DNA of 64,000 nt. Source: Mesostigma viride (Eukaryota > Streptophyta > Mesostigmatophyceae > Mesostigmatales > Mesostigmataceae). Below the pieces are notes generated by a model, which saw only the letters and a list, made by a program, of their open reading frames with translations, made no database searches and was not told the origin of the DNA. A program made the translations under genes and the position numbers. This document shows, piece by piece, positions 1-11,579 of this stretch (the first letter of the stretch is position 1; the number at the start of each line of letters is the position of its first letter). The DNA lies in assembly GCA_009746045.1 (NCBI GenBank), contig RPFO01000082.1, forward strand, positions 2,799,430-2,863,429, read 5' to 3'.

Positions 1-41
1 GTGCGTGCGTGCGTGTATGCATGGGTGGGTGGATACATGTG

Positions 42-532
42 GCCGGGCCCACTTCAAATGTTCCGCCGTCCAAGCCAAGTGTGTGACACTTTTTCGCTAT
101 TTTCGCAAAAAAAAAATAAAATTTCGCACGAGTTCGCGTGATTTTCGCGTGATTTTCGCAAAATTTTCACACATTTTCGCACGATTTCGCACGATTTCGC
201 ACAATTTTGCATGATTTCGCACAATTTCGCATGGATTTCAACCAAGGGTCGTTTTGGGGAGTGACGTTTGACAAAATTTCGCATGAATTCACACACGTTG
301 TGCACATCAAAATTTTTTACCGTCGACATTTTTCACATGAAATTTCGCACAATTTCAGCAAATTTCGCACAAATTCGCACGATTTCAGCAAATTTCACAC
401 GATTTCAGCAAATTTCGCACAATTTTGCACGATTTCGCACGACGAATCACTCTGCAGAGTGACGATCGTCGAAAAAGTCAAAAAAACGACCAAAAGTGTC
501 ACACTTTTCGGAACATTTGAAGTGGGCCCGGC
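42..532. mobile_element. MITE-like element with perfect 24-bp terminal inverted repeats
   Basis: Positions 42-65 and 509-532 are perfect inverted copies of one another (outer end GCCGGGCCCACTTC). The 6-bp sequence CATGTG lies directly outside both ends (36-41 and 533-538), which fits a target-site duplication. The inner flanks are also partly inverted (GTGTGACACTTTT on both sides). There is no transposase ORF, so this is a non-autonomous DNA transposon. The interior is a degenerate tandem array of TTTCGCAC-type units. The superfamily is not assigned. Confidence 0.8.
116..450. repeat. Degenerate TTTCGCAC(A/G)A short tandem repeat inside the MITE
   Basis: About 20 copies of an 8-10 bp motif (ATTTCGCACGATTTCGCACA and variants such as ATTTCAGCAA) fill the element between its inverted ends. 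ORFs crossing it read as FRTISHNF-like low-complexity peptide and are not genes. Confidence 0.8.
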
Positions 533-573
533 CATGTGTACGTGGGTGTGGGTGGGTGGGTGGGTAAGGGATC

Positions 574-576
<3 letters not shown>

Positions 577-669
<93 letters not shown>

Positions 670-678
670 TGTGTGTGC
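577..678. repeat. (GT)n microsatellite
   Basis: About 50 GT dinucleotides interrupted by one GTAT. It starts about 40 bp outside the right end of the MITE. Confidence 0.95.
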
Positions 679-1009
679 TTCTCTGCTTAGGCGTTGGAGC
701 ACACGCATGCACTGGAGGAAGGGGGTGATGAAAACCCAGACCAACTGTCGCACCCACCCCTCCACCTTCACCAAGCGTAAGGCCAAGCCGTGCCATGGGG
801 GTAGGGTAGCTGACGCAAGTCACCAACGTCACCTGGGGTGCTCACCAGGCTGGTGGATGAGAAGATGGGGGGCAGGCCCCTGTCAGATGCAGAGAAGAAG
901 AAAAGGAAAAGGATGCAGCAGGGCCGTGAGAACGTGCCCCCGGGTGTGGCATTAGCCACTATATAGCTAGCTAGCTGGCTAGAGCTGTGTTATTAATGCA
1001 TTGTACTAT

Positions 1010-1860
1010 AGGCATGTGCCCCCAAGTATGCCTTCCTGCATTGTAAATATGATGCATAATGTAATGATGTGTTGTTTGGAACCTTCTGTACACCAAGGTG
1101 GAATGATTGCCATGAAATCCTTGGAAGAACAATAGAAAGCTGCTTTTTCTGTGGTATTTATGCTAGCATCTGTCACCAATTTGTTATCCAACCAGCCTGA
1201 AACTTTGTGGGCAGGCTGCATGGGATGTGTTTCGAACATGTGCCAAGGTCCAGGTCCAACTGAGCTCATTTGATGTCATTATATATGCACATGTGTGATG
1301 AAACCCTTGAAAAACCATGAAAAACTGCATTTTTGTGGTATTTATGCTGGCATTTGTCACCAGTTTGTCATCCAACCAGCCTGAAGCTTTGTGGGCAGGC
1401 TGCATGGGATGTGTTTCGAACATGTGCCAAGTCCCAGGTCCAACTGAGTTCATTTGATGTCATTATATATGCAAATGTGTGATGAAACCCTTGGAAAACC
1501 CTGAAAAACTGCATTTTTGTGGTGTTTATGCTAGCATCTGTCACCAATTTGTCATCCAACCAGCCTGAAACTTTGTGGGCAGGCTGCATGGGATGTGTTT
1601 AGAACATGTGCCAAGTCCCAGGTCCAACTGAGTTCATTTGATGTCATTATATATGCAAATGTGTCATGAAACCCTTGGAAAACCCTGAAAAACTGCATTT
1701 TGGGGGTATTTATGCTAGCATCTGTCACCATTTTGTGATCCAACCAGCCTGAAACTTTGTGGGCATGCTGCATGGGATGTGTTTATAACATGTGCAAAGT
1801 TCCAGGCCCAACTGAGTTCATTTGATGTCATTATATACGCATACATGCCAGAAAGTGCTG
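1010..1860. repeat. 184-bp tandem repeat, about 4.5 copies
   Basis: The landmark CCAACCAGCCTGAAACTTTG recurs at an interval of 184 bp (near 1189, 1373, 1557 and 1741). Copies differ by scattered substitutions and the last copy decays after 1830. No coding signal is seen. The sequence between 680 and 1010 shows nothing recognisable. Confidence 0.9.
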
Positions 1861-1995
1861 AAAATTCGGTATTTTTATGCTAGCAAATGTCACCATGTTA
1901 CCATGCTGCCGACTCCCAAAAAATTATTTGACCACATGCCACCATAAGATATCTGATTAGGCACCTTGGTGCCAAATTCGAGGCCAAACTAATCA

Positions 1996-2379
1996 TTAGC
2001 CTATCCTAGAATAATTTTCAGGGTGGAAAAATGGCTTTTTGGAATGATGTGATGGTGGCGTGGTCCCGTTAGAAGTGCGCACCGAAGTGGTGGACCCCTC
2101 ATACAGGTTGCGGATGACAGCAATCAGGGGGCGGGGGATCCGGAACAGCTCGAGGATGTCCCATAGCGCAGGCCAGAAAACCGAATCGAAGGCTTTGATG
2201 AAGTCCACCAGCACAAGGTGCAAAGGGGACTCACCAGGCTGAAGGCGTTGCAGTTCCTCCACCAGTCGGCGAGTAGCGAAGAGCGCCTGTACTGTGTTGC
2301 GACCTGAACGGAAGCCGTGCTGAGTCTCGCTGAGGTGACCGTCCAGGGCCGTGCGCAGGCGGTTCAGGATGAGCCGCAT
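1996..2379 (-). pseudogene. LINE reverse transcriptase fragment (fingers/palm, no YADD)
   Basis: The reading frame contains the conserved non-LTR RT blocks HGFRSGRNT and LVDFIKAFDSV, followed by the LxxxFxIPxxLIxxIxxLY block. It stops before the catalytic YADD box and lacks the endonuclease and thumb regions, so it is an internal fragment of ORF2. It lies beside other pieces of the same family (2423-2905 and 8523-9375). RT homology is seen directly; inactivity is inferred from the truncation at both sides. Confidence 0.85.
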
Positions 2380-2422
2380 AAGAAGCTTGAGGGGGGCTCG
2401 TTTGCAAGCACGCTAGCTCCTT

Positions 2423-2547
2423 CCCCACTGCAGGGGGCTTGTTGTCCTCTATGACCTGGGCCCACTTGGCCTTGTCCATAATCTTTTTGTTCCACAAGGC
2501 CAAGTGGGCCCAGGTCATAGAGGACAACGAGCCCCCCCCAGTGGGGA
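2423..2547. repeat. Long inverted repeat from two opposed LINE C-termini
   Basis: Arms at about 2423-2475 and 2494-2547 are near-perfect reverse complements (core GGCCAAGTGGGCCCAGGTC) around an 18-nt loop. Each arm encodes the same LINE C-terminal peptide (KAKWAQVIEDN) on opposite strands, so the hairpin is two retroelement ends joined in inverted orientation. Confidence 0.85.
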
Positions 2548-2765
2548 AGCGCCCGCGTGTGCAATCCCGTGGGAGGCACGCCAGATAGCTCCCCTAGGGC
2601 AGCGTGCGGCTGCCTAGATAGATGTTGTAGTTAGAATGCTGTTAGATAGATGTAGTATGTAGCCAATTGTGTAGATAGATTAGACCGGTAGGACTGTTTG
2701 CACCCATCCTTCCATCCATCTCCGTGACTCCCCAACGGGAGCACGAGTCTATTATATAATTAATA
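2495..2765 (+). mobile_element. LINE 3' end (ORF2 C-terminus plus 3' UTR)
   Basis: Encodes the ORF2 tail KAKWAQVIEDNEPPPVGKRP and then a stop near 2581, followed by a 3' UTR with TAGATAGATG repeats that ends CGGGAGCACGAGTC and an AT-rich tail. The same UTR is present in reverse orientation at 8523-8720. Confidence 0.8.
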
Positions 2766-2789
2766 ATCTTTTTCCGAATCACGGTTAGG

Positions 2790-2905
2790 TCTAGGCCCCC
2801 CACATGTGTCCTCTACTAGCTGTTCTTTGAAGGTGCGGGCCTTGCGGCGTCTAACCTGGCTGGGCCCGGCCCACGTGAGGAGGTGCCGGCCCGGCTGGAA
2901 AAAAA
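2790..2905 (-). mobile_element. LINE ORF2 C-terminal fragment
   Basis: About 110 bp matching the segment at 8803-8905 (shared GGTGCGGGCCTTGCGGCGTC). It encodes the DARRRKARTFKEQLVED stretch on the minus strand. This is another piece of the same LINE family inserted in the same spot. Confidence 0.75.
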
Positions 2906-3396
2906 AAAAAGTAGCTATAGCTGTAGGATTGAACTTTGTAGATTAGCTGGCTTAGTTAGGTTTCGCGGCTTCGCTCAACGCCACCCCACAGCAAGGGAAT
3001 ACGTGCTCCATGATCTCCCAACGAAGTCATGTTATCAAGGAGAGAACCAGCTTAGTGTATTATTACAATTATTAAAAAAACAATTAGATTGCAACGTCAA
3101 TAAAATGCAATACATGGTACTACCGTTTCTGCTCATTATGCGAAGGTCACGGCCCAATCCCCATGAATAATGTTATGCCAAGTGTTCATCAAGAATGGGT
3201 GGCACAACCACGCTGGCACTCCATGCCATCGTATCACATCCAATTACTCCGCACTACAATCCCTAGAAATCTGCATCCTTTACCGAATAGTATACTCTTC
3301 GATCTCGTTGCTAGTTTATTCCCAGATGGCCATCTTCATGGATGTGCCATCCCACATGTGATTCCCGTTCATACGTGGAACAACAGATTTCTTTAT

Positions 3397-5988
3397 TTAA
3401 CGAAGGCCGGCGTTGGGGCAGTCACGCTTCAAGTGCCCAACCTGGTTGCAGATGTGACAGGCCTGGAACAACAGATATCGTCAGGTGAACACCCAGCAAG
3501 AAAAGCACAGCAGAGATAGATAAAAAGTAGCATCAGAATGATACCAAAAACAACATGAAACTTTTTGTGAAGAAAAGAAAAGCTGAAAAGTGTAAACAAG
3601 TGTAAACTGCCATGCAACACGGCTTCTACAAAATCGCCCAGCACAGGCCTGACATCTGAAGGTGCAAGGCCAGCCAATGCCACAAAGGGTGCAAGTGCAA
3701 GAAACAGTGCCTAAAAGCAACTGCACCACCGAGCCCGTTCCCGGACGTTGCTCACCTTGGGCTCGGCCTGAGGACAGTCCCTCCGCAGGTGCCCGACCTG
3801 GTTGCAGATGCTGCAGGTGCGCTCATCCACGCCGGGGCCCTGCAGGTAAGCAGCAGCGCCAAAAGACAGATGCTGGGCACATCTAGTCATTAGTACTGCA
3901 TACCGATATCGTGCTCATCGACGAAGCTCAAGTCCCATCCGTCCCCACCACTACTATTGCCAGACGAATTGAAAAATAAAGCATATCTGCTTATAAATGA
4001 AGGCAAGAAAAACACATACAACGACGATGCTACACAACCACGCAACTTGTGAGCGCATAAGCACCAGCGTAGAGTAACATAAGGTGGGAGAGCGATCGCA
4101 GCCATGGTGCTCACCACTAGACACTCCCGGCCAGTTAGGCTCGAAACAGACGCCCTGATCAAGCAAGCTGTTTCCGGCCCCACTGTCTGGTTCATCCAGT
4201 CGCTCTACACGTAAGCCAGCTGTAGTTTCAATGCACAAGGCTACACATTTCCATTTCTATTCATATTCATCATCCTGCACGACTCGTAACGCGGAAAAGA
4301 TAACGGCAGGCTCGAGCTACCATGGTCCGGATTCTCCCGATTTCTGGCCTGCGCTGGTTGTCTCCTTGAGAAGGTGGCAAGCATCAACAGAGCCAGACCA
4401 TCAAATAGCCAGTTGTTGCGTGGACCGGGGCATACCTGGGGGCAGTCCCGCTTCAAGTGGGGGCCACCGCAGTTGTGGCACGCCTTCTGGGTAGGCATGC
4501 GCTGCTGCTGCTGTTGCTGCTGCTGCATGGGCTGCTGCATGCCCATGTTCACGCAGTTCTTCTTGATGTGGCCCACCTGAAGGGATGATAGGGTCACCAA
4601 ATGAGAGACAGGGATGTCAGCATATAACATTGCAATGTCGTACGTTCAAGTACAAAAAAATTCAAGTAAAAAAAAAAAAGGCCATCTAAATGAAAATTGG
4701 CATACGTCAGAGTACGCAGAATCAAGAGCCACAGTAACACGCATCTCGTACGGAGCATTAGAGAGCAAGAAGAAGAACAATGAAACTACAAGTGTACTAG
4801 GAAGCAACGAGTGATAAGGGTTACAAAAGTCAGGTGTCGATTGATAGGACCCAAACAAAATGGCAAACACAACAAGATCTAACAATGCGATCCTTCTCCA
4901 ACGACACCTATTTCCGCAGCCTCCTTCCTATCTTAGACGCCAAGGAGACCTTCGTATGACATCGCACCTCGCCGCATGCGTGGCAGGTCGGCTCCTTGCG
5001 CTGTGTCGTGCGCACGGGCCGCTGGGGGCACTGTAATATGGCCAGAACAGCACAGGGCAGATAGTCATGGACATATGAGCAGAGGACGGTCCGTTAATGC
5101 ACATGCTTTGAAAATCCCCATACCCACGCAAGAAAGGTGTAAAAGAAACAAAAGAAAAAGTGTGGAAGCTGCATAAAGATGTAAGGGAGGCGCATTTAGC
5201 AGACATATTAATTGACATACCCTACGGTTCTCCACACGATTACAGCTTTGCAAGTTACCGAGCTATTCAGGCTGCAATTCGAATTAACTAAATCACACAA
5301 ATAAACGAAACCAGAAAGCTTCAAGGTGGCAACTTAAATGTACCTCGTACTTCACGTGACCAGGCTGGCGGCAGTGCGAGCACCGGACCTCGTGCGGGCA
5401 CTCCCGGGCGATGTGCCCCTGCTCCCGGCAATTCCGGCAGGACGGCTGCGCGAAAAACAAACCGTAAAAATCATTTACGTAACAGTTATCACGGAGTAAC
5501 CCTGCTTGAGTAGGCCAAGTCACGACTTGAACAAACGCACTTGCAAGGCAAGGAAACGGGAAAGATAAAAGGAGCGACAAGCAGACATGAAGCTTACCAG
5601 CTCAGTGCACTCGCTGCACGACACAGGATTGCGACCAGATGAGAAGAGACACGCCGACAGAAAAAAAAAGGGGGGCGCGGGGGGGGGGGGAAGGGAAAAA
5701 AAAAAAAAAAAAAAACACGCAGGCAAGGCCAAAAGTTTCTGTCTTAGTAATGAGACGAAAAAAGAGCCTAGAAGAATTGCAAGTCGAGGACGTGGGCTCT
5801 GAACTGTCAAACGAATGTACAGCTACCAAGAGCTGCCGCCCAAACTTGGCAGCTGACACACACCTGCGAACGTGCCCGGGCTTCCTGCAGTTGTGGCAGG
5901 CCTGCTCGTGGGAGCAATCCCTGGCGATGTGACCAATCTGGTCACAGTTGCGGCACTGCTTCATGCTGTTGTCAACCATTCCGGGCAT
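3397..5988 (-). CDS. CCHC zinc-knuckle nucleic-acid-binding protein (CNBP/Gis2/byr3 type)
   Basis: Seven exons on the minus strand: 5864-5988, 5598-5613, 5344-5445, 4968-5030, 4436-4576, 3756-3839 and 3397-3462. All junctions are GT-AG and phases close exactly, giving 198 aa. The protein is a chain of eight CX2CX4HX4C knuckles, starting CRNCDQIGHIARDC and ending CHICNQVGHLKRDC. Knuckle 6 (CHNCGGPHLKRDC) is one residue short between Cys2 and His. A Q-rich linker (about residues 112-122, MQQPMQQQ...) precedes knuckle 6. Exon 2 is only 16 nt and supplies the last Cys of knuckle 2. The ATG at 5988 follows a possible 5'-UTR acceptor (TTTTTCTTCAG); the in-frame ATG at 5979 is an alternative. Family members bind single-stranded nucleic acid and act in translation or RNA metabolism; the specific role here is not shown. 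Confidence 0.92.
4083..4332. repeat. ~250-bp dispersed repeat, copy 1 (intron of the zinc-knuckle gene)
   Basis: Between exons 5 and 6 of the zinc-knuckle gene lies a segment nearly identical to 9396-9643 (shared GATCAAGCAAGCTGTTTCCG, and the shared end GGCTCGAGCTACCATGGTCC). Both copies have the same orientation. No inverted ends or tail identify the element type. Confidence 0.8.
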
Positions 5989-5999
5989 ATTATATATTT

Positions 6000-8520
6000 C
6001 CTGAAGAAAAATATTCGGGTGTCCGCCTTCTCTACCCCTGAGTGGATGAGCTTGCTCACAAATGGCAGTTTGCTGCCGTCTTGAGCAGTAAGCTCTTCTT
6101 GCACATAGCGGCTGTGGGAAACAAAGCGGCGAAACCGTCGCCGCCCAAACTCGCCGCGCGCGCCTCGCGACCCCTGGGGCGGCGACGCGGTTGTTCTGTG
6201 TGCTCAGAGTTGGGAAACAAAACTTTATCGGGAATGATTTTGGAGGATCTCCTATAGAGCTTTTTAATTTTATTTGGAAGCATATATTTTGGCTCCGGAC
6301 TGTAACTACGGTCATAGGGGCCGTATTTTTCGGGTAAATGGGTACATTTGTATACCAATGGGTAGACCTTTAGAGATATGGGTACCAAGTAGCTACCAGC
6401 ATAGAGGCCGTATTTCGTCGACAAAGCCACAGCGACGAATCACGAATCCATCATCATGCCCATAACTGGATGATGGATCGTGCCTGTACTCGAAAGTTTT
6501 TGTCTGACATGGTCACTTCGCGCCTCGGACAGACCGCGGACCCTGCTCGGACGCTCGGATTTTCTTGGGATGTAGTAACTGTACAGTGTACAGTATTGTG
6601 TAGAGGCGCCCGCAGAAATTCCTGTGACTTGGTTCAAGTGTTTGTGCCTTTGTGGAAAACAGGAAAGGTCGCCAGCCTAAGAAACCCGGCCCATAGCTGG
6701 AAGCCTGGAGCGGTGGAGTCTCTCGACGGCTATTTATATTTGAAGTCCTAAATCCTAATTAATATAAGCTATATTAATCGAATTATTGGAAACCTCAATC
6801 AAGAGTTCACGAGTCACGACGTCTTGAACCTGGTCAGTGGTCCCGAGACCCGAATCTGTCCAAACCTGGTGAGGACTGGGGTCTGAGGGGCTGAGGGCAT
6901 GAGGTATGAGATATGTGCCGCTTGATCAATTTTAGCCACTTGGGTGCCTAGCCAGTCCTGAGTTCCTGACAGCGCATCAAAGATAAAGGGACAAGCCGAC
7001 GAAGGCCAGCAGCAGCAGTCGAAAAAGTGCATGCCGCATCAGGTGCCGCATGGCCTACAAAATGGCCTGGTCCAAACAGCTTCCGTCTCGGAGTTCGTCA
7101 CGTGTGATGAGACAGGCTCTTTCCTCTCATGGCAAATGACATTCTAGTTGTCGCATTGGCCTGGGATGGCGTGCCGTCTGATTGATGTGCATATTACACC
7201 AAGATGTCAATCACGGTAGGGTCCGGGCCTGGCCCGGGACTCATTTTCTTGAGGGTTCCGGCCTTTTCCTGGAAAGTTTATGTCATGTAGTCATGTATGC
7301 CTGGTGGCACTGAATTTCGATCACGATTCGTCGACGACAACGTACCTCATGCGCCAATAAATCGGTTTAGTGACGACTATCAGTTTTGAGTACATTGGCG
7401 ACCACGTTAAGTTGCCTAGTAAGCACGGAATTGTATTACAAGCAAGGGGAATGAGACAACCTCTCCGCTCCTCCGGCACCCGTGATTCTAGCGAGATATT
7501 GCTTTCAGTCTGGCACGCGCCCATCTCTCGCTCGTCCATTCGTGCATGCCATGGACCTTCCAACAGTGCATGTGTCACTTTCTAACTCGCAGAACCAGGC
7601 GCGCAGATTCCTCGTACCGCAGGTTACCACCTGCCTAAATCAGCGCGACTGCACCGGTGGCTGGTGGACCCAGGGAAAACTAGCACAGGGTGCTGTAGTT
7701 GCCGGCTATGCTATATATCATGAACCGAGACTGCAGCGCAGGTATGGGAGTGTCCTGGCACTTTCGGAATTCAATGAAGCAGATTGAAGCCTGCGTCCGT
7801 TTGCGCGGGCGCATGGCAACAGCCATATCAAGGAGACAACCAGCGATATGCTAAAACCCAGTAGCACGCAGGATAGCCCTGTCAAATTCCTCGTAGCTGC
7901 ATGGGTAGTGCCCCTGCAATAAATATCCCATGCCATTCTGTCGATCATGTGCAATTTTGTGCATGGTCGATCCCACAATTTCGCACCATGCATGTTTAAA
8001 ATAGAATAGTTATGATGGAGTTATCAATTTGGGTGTATCTCTCTCATCATGTCAAGTCTGTGCTGGCCTCGTTGGTCAATTGATGCCTGCCATTGATGCA
8101 CGCCGGCGAATAAAGAATCCCTAGCCACTCCGCGTATACGTGCCTGCATGCCGCGCTTGCATGAACATGCGATTGTCTAGTATATCAAGGAGACAACCAG
8201 ATCAGCTATATATCCAAGCTAGATGGCTACTGAAGTATATATAGTGCATTTGCGGACGTTCCGAGCTTGGCACTGGATTCGTTGTCCACATCGTCGCGTC
8301 GCTGCAACAACACGATGTTTTCTGGCATACGCGGGCTTTTGGTTCCCGCCGCACATTTGAAAGTGCTGTCCTCCGAATTTTTGCCTTGGCACCGTGTGCA
8401 GTTCTTCCAAGGACGTTTGGAATCATGGCATGGCTAACGTAACGACTGACTAGCTAGACCTTTTCAGTGGTTTTCCATTTGCGAAATTCATTAATTAATT
8501 TCCATTTGCGGGTATTAATT
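6000..8520. other. Intergenic, no gene recognised
   Basis: Upstream of the zinc-knuckle gene. Short ORFs only, with no recognisable protein. The motif TATCAAGGAGACAACCAG occurs twice (near 7828 and 8186) and again in variant form near 3033 and 11028. No RNA gene was recognised. Confidence 0.5.
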
Positions 8521-8522
8521 AA

Positions 8523-9375
8523 GACTCGTGCTCCCGTTGGGGGGTCACGGATGGATGGATGGGTGCAAACAGTCCTACCGGTCTAATTAATCTATCTACA
8601 TTAGCTACCTACGATATCTATCTATAACAGCATTCTAACTACGAAATCTATACAGCCTCACGCTGCCCTAGGGGAGCTGTCTGGCGTGTCTCCCGCGGGT
8701 TTGCACGCGCGGGCGCTTCCCCACAGGGGGGGGCTCGTTGTCCTCTATGACCTGGGCCCACTTGGCCTAATTGTCCATCATCTTCGTCCAAATCAAGGAG
8801 AGGCCTAGGCCCCCCATGTCCTCTACTAGCTGTTCTTTGAAGGTGCGGGCCTTGCGGCGTCTAGCATCACTGGGCCCGGCCCACGTCAGGAGGTGCCGGC
8901 CAGGCTGAGCTGGTCGCAGTCCTGCGGGGGGGCCACGTGAGGTGTCTACCTGGTTGGTGCGAGCTAAGTGCCCTACTAGCTGCAGGCGCCGCTGCTTAAT
9001 GGTGCTGGTGATATATGGCATGCCCTGGTACAGATCTTCACTGCGGACATGAGCAGCATATCCTACTCTGAAAATGGAACGCAGCATGTTGGTGACCGCG
9101 CCGTCCAACTTGCGGGCCAGGTCGGCGGTGAGGGTCCACGTCTCGGCCCCATATGTGGGAACAGGAAGGACGAGGACCTTGAACAGGTCCTGTTTCTCGA
9201 TCTTGCCCAGGGGCTTGTGCCACAGGGCCCGGTACTGGCGTAAAGCGTGCCAGGCGAGGGAGATGCGATGGTCCACATCAACCTCGCAGCTGGGGAGCAG
9301 GCTGCCCAGCAGCTTGACGCGGTCCCGATACAGGACTCGAGAGCCGTCGAGGAGATAGAGGGGTGGTATTGCGGG
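8523..9375 (-). pseudogene. 5'-truncated LINE: ORF2 C-terminal part plus 3' UTR
   Basis: The minus-strand frame from about 9375 to 8770 encodes the post-YADD part of a non-LTR retrotransposon polymerase: VKLLGSLL, the TYGAETWTL block, the IFRVGYAAHVR block and RRLQLVGHLAR. This is followed by the 3' UTR (to about 8523) that is also found at 2550-2765. The catalytic core is missing. Just upstream (9396-9643) sits the dispersed repeat shared with the zinc-knuckle intron, so the element is truncated or interrupted there. Confidence 0.85.
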
Positions 9376-9395
9376 TATTGCCTCGTAAATGGTGG

Positions 9396-9643
9396 GAGAG
9401 CAATCGCAGCCATGGTACATGCTGACCGCTAGACACTCCCGGCCATTTAGGCTCGAAACACACACACTGATCAAGCAAGCTGTTTCCGGCCCCAACGTCC
9501 AGGTCATCTAGTCGCTCTACACGTAAGCCAGCCATAATTTCAATGCACAAGGCAACACATTTCCATCTCCATTCATATTCATCATCTTGAACGACTCGAA
9601 AACGCGGAAAAGATAACGGCAGGCTCGAGCTACCATGGTCCGG
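9396..9643. repeat. ~250-bp dispersed repeat, copy 2
   Basis: Second copy of the segment in the zinc-knuckle intron (4083-4332), about 90 percent alike by eye, with small indels and substitutions. It abuts the broken 5' side of the LINE fragment. Confidence 0.8.
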
Positions 9644-10159
9644 ATGGGGCAGACTGGCCGGCAAGCACCAGACGACGAAAATGGCTGACGGCGGTATGGC
9701 TGACAGCGGAGTTCAGATCTTTTGCATCTGAGCCCCAAATTCGGACCACTTGCATTCGATGCGCCTTTTTAAGACGCACTCGCCAGTATAATCGGTTACG
9801 GCTGAAACACAGTATCGACTCCAAATAGCAGCACGTGACCTTGAGCAGCTATGACGACTCAAAAAGCAAAACGGGGTTTGGGAAAGGAGCTTTCCGGCTC
9901 CCAGCCCAACCCACTCGCCATCGTCCTTGCCCAGTCGACTCCAGGGGCCCGCAAACCCACGTACCGCCAGCAAACCCATCGCCAAGCGCCTCGCCAGAGC
10001 CCAAGAAATTCTGCTACGACACATGCAAATTAATGGCGACAGTACCTAGACTACGCATGCATTAATTACGGTCAGCGGCTGGATGCGACTGCCCGACGCA
10101 GAATGCACGGTGGTCGAGATAGTGCATTATTACCCACGGGAACACAAGCTCCCCCTCGA

Positions 10160-11092
10160 TCCTCTCCATGCACGTACCATCTCCACCACCACCTCCCCCC
10201 TCCTCGCCTCCTCCACCGCCACCACCCCCTCCTCCGGTCGACGCCATCACCGCCCGGCCAGCTCCGCGACATCAACCGGCCAGCGCCTCAAGGACTCCGC
10301 CGCCATCGCCATCGAGTGCCTGCAAGACACCGCAGGCATCACCGCCCCTGGGCGGTAAGGAACATTGCCGCCAAGCCAGCCCCCGCTGGCCCGGCTGGCA
10401 CTGCTAGCTCCTCCCACCCAGACCTGGGCGGACATATGCTTAAGCATCACACCACCTCCACCACCTCCGCCGTCGCAGCACAGCTCCAGCAGCAGACGCT
10501 GGACCTCCGCGAGGAGGCCGAGCTCGCCAAGCGCAGCCCTATAAGCCCCTAACGTCATCGTCAAGAACTTCGACATGGAGGAAGATGAGAATTCCGAAAA
10601 GCTTGCCCGGGTGTTTGAGAGAGAAATCCTTGGTCGCATGGGCCTTCTTGCCGGGTTAGATCAAACTGGTCGCCCACCGCCTTCCCCGCGCGCGCGGGGT
10701 AAGGCAGGGGCGCCCCCGCTTCTTCTCACCTTTAATAGAAGGTACCCGGCGGACAGGATTTGTTTTCTCAGACGCCGCAAGCGGCTCGAGAAGACTCACT
10801 TCACCCTGGACGACGACTTGACCCTGGCGCAGCAACAACGGCGACGGGAGCTATGGCCGACCTACCTCCAGCAGACCACGGCGGGGACCTCCGCGGCCGC
10901 AGGCCACGACGGTGTTCGCAGGCCACGACGGGGAAGCCGGTGTACTGGAAGGGGGAGGCCATCTACGTCGGCCACAAGCCCTGGCACGCGATCGACCCCG
11001 CGCCCCCAGCAACTCCAGACGCCCCAGCATATCAAAGAGACAACCAGCCCCAGCATATGGGGGAAATACATCATGCATACTTAGTAGTGTAG
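10160..11092 (+). pseudogene. LINE ORF1-like (L1-type RNA-binding ORF1) remnant
   Basis: A proline-rich lead (10168-10240) and a Q/E-rich stretch are followed from 10551 by NVIVKNFDMEEDENSEKL, a PPLLLTFNRR strand and LDDDLTLAQQQRRRELWPTY. This is the order of an L1-type ORF1 RRM plus C-terminal domain. The ending (KPVYWKGEAIYVGHKPWH, about 10930-10985) is in another frame, and a stop precedes the RRM part, so at least two frameshifts are present. Related pieces lie at 46290-46510 and 56004-56270. Function in the family: RNA chaperone of the retrotransposon particle; here decayed. Confidence 0.75.
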
Positions 11093-11194
11093 AATAGTCA
11101 GGCCTAGTCACTGTGGCCTTGTACCTTACCTACTACAGTCACTATACCAGCTGATCAATGCATGAGCATTATTTCGTCATGTACATGTGCATGC

Positions 11195-11530
11195 ACGCGA
11201 ACACACATGTGAACAAGTCTCGAGTGGACATGTGTGTAGTACTCCTACACACACAGCTCTCGAATGATTATCTAGTGCAAAATCCGAATGGCTTGCATCA
11301 CTCCCCGGAAAGGAGAACTTTTGCGGTTTGACTGTAGGTGTCAGCTGGCGATGCCTTGTTAGGATCAGGAGACGTCCGTCCTGTAGTCAGCAAAAGTTGG
11401 TGCGAGAGGTGACCCCCAGTTCGATTCCGGCCTGGATTCATTTGCAGATCGCGTTTTCCGCGGACCGGCACTGAACGCAAATGGTTTTCACCTTTGCGGC
11501 GTGCCAAATCAGAATGTGCACGCCTACACT
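11195..11530 (+). mobile_element. Short dispersed repeat with tRNA-like Pol III boxes (SINE-like), copy 1
   Basis: About 330 bp matching 43815-44135 in reverse orientation over its whole length. The middle has an A-box-like TAGTCAGCAAAAGTTGG and, about 30 nt on, a B-box GTTCGATTCC, as in tRNA-derived SINEs. No clover-leaf with a paired acceptor stem was found. Confidence 0.65.
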
Positions 11531-11579
11531 AGTGTATGATGTGCCACACACCAGATGATGCCTAGCTTTATAAATATTT

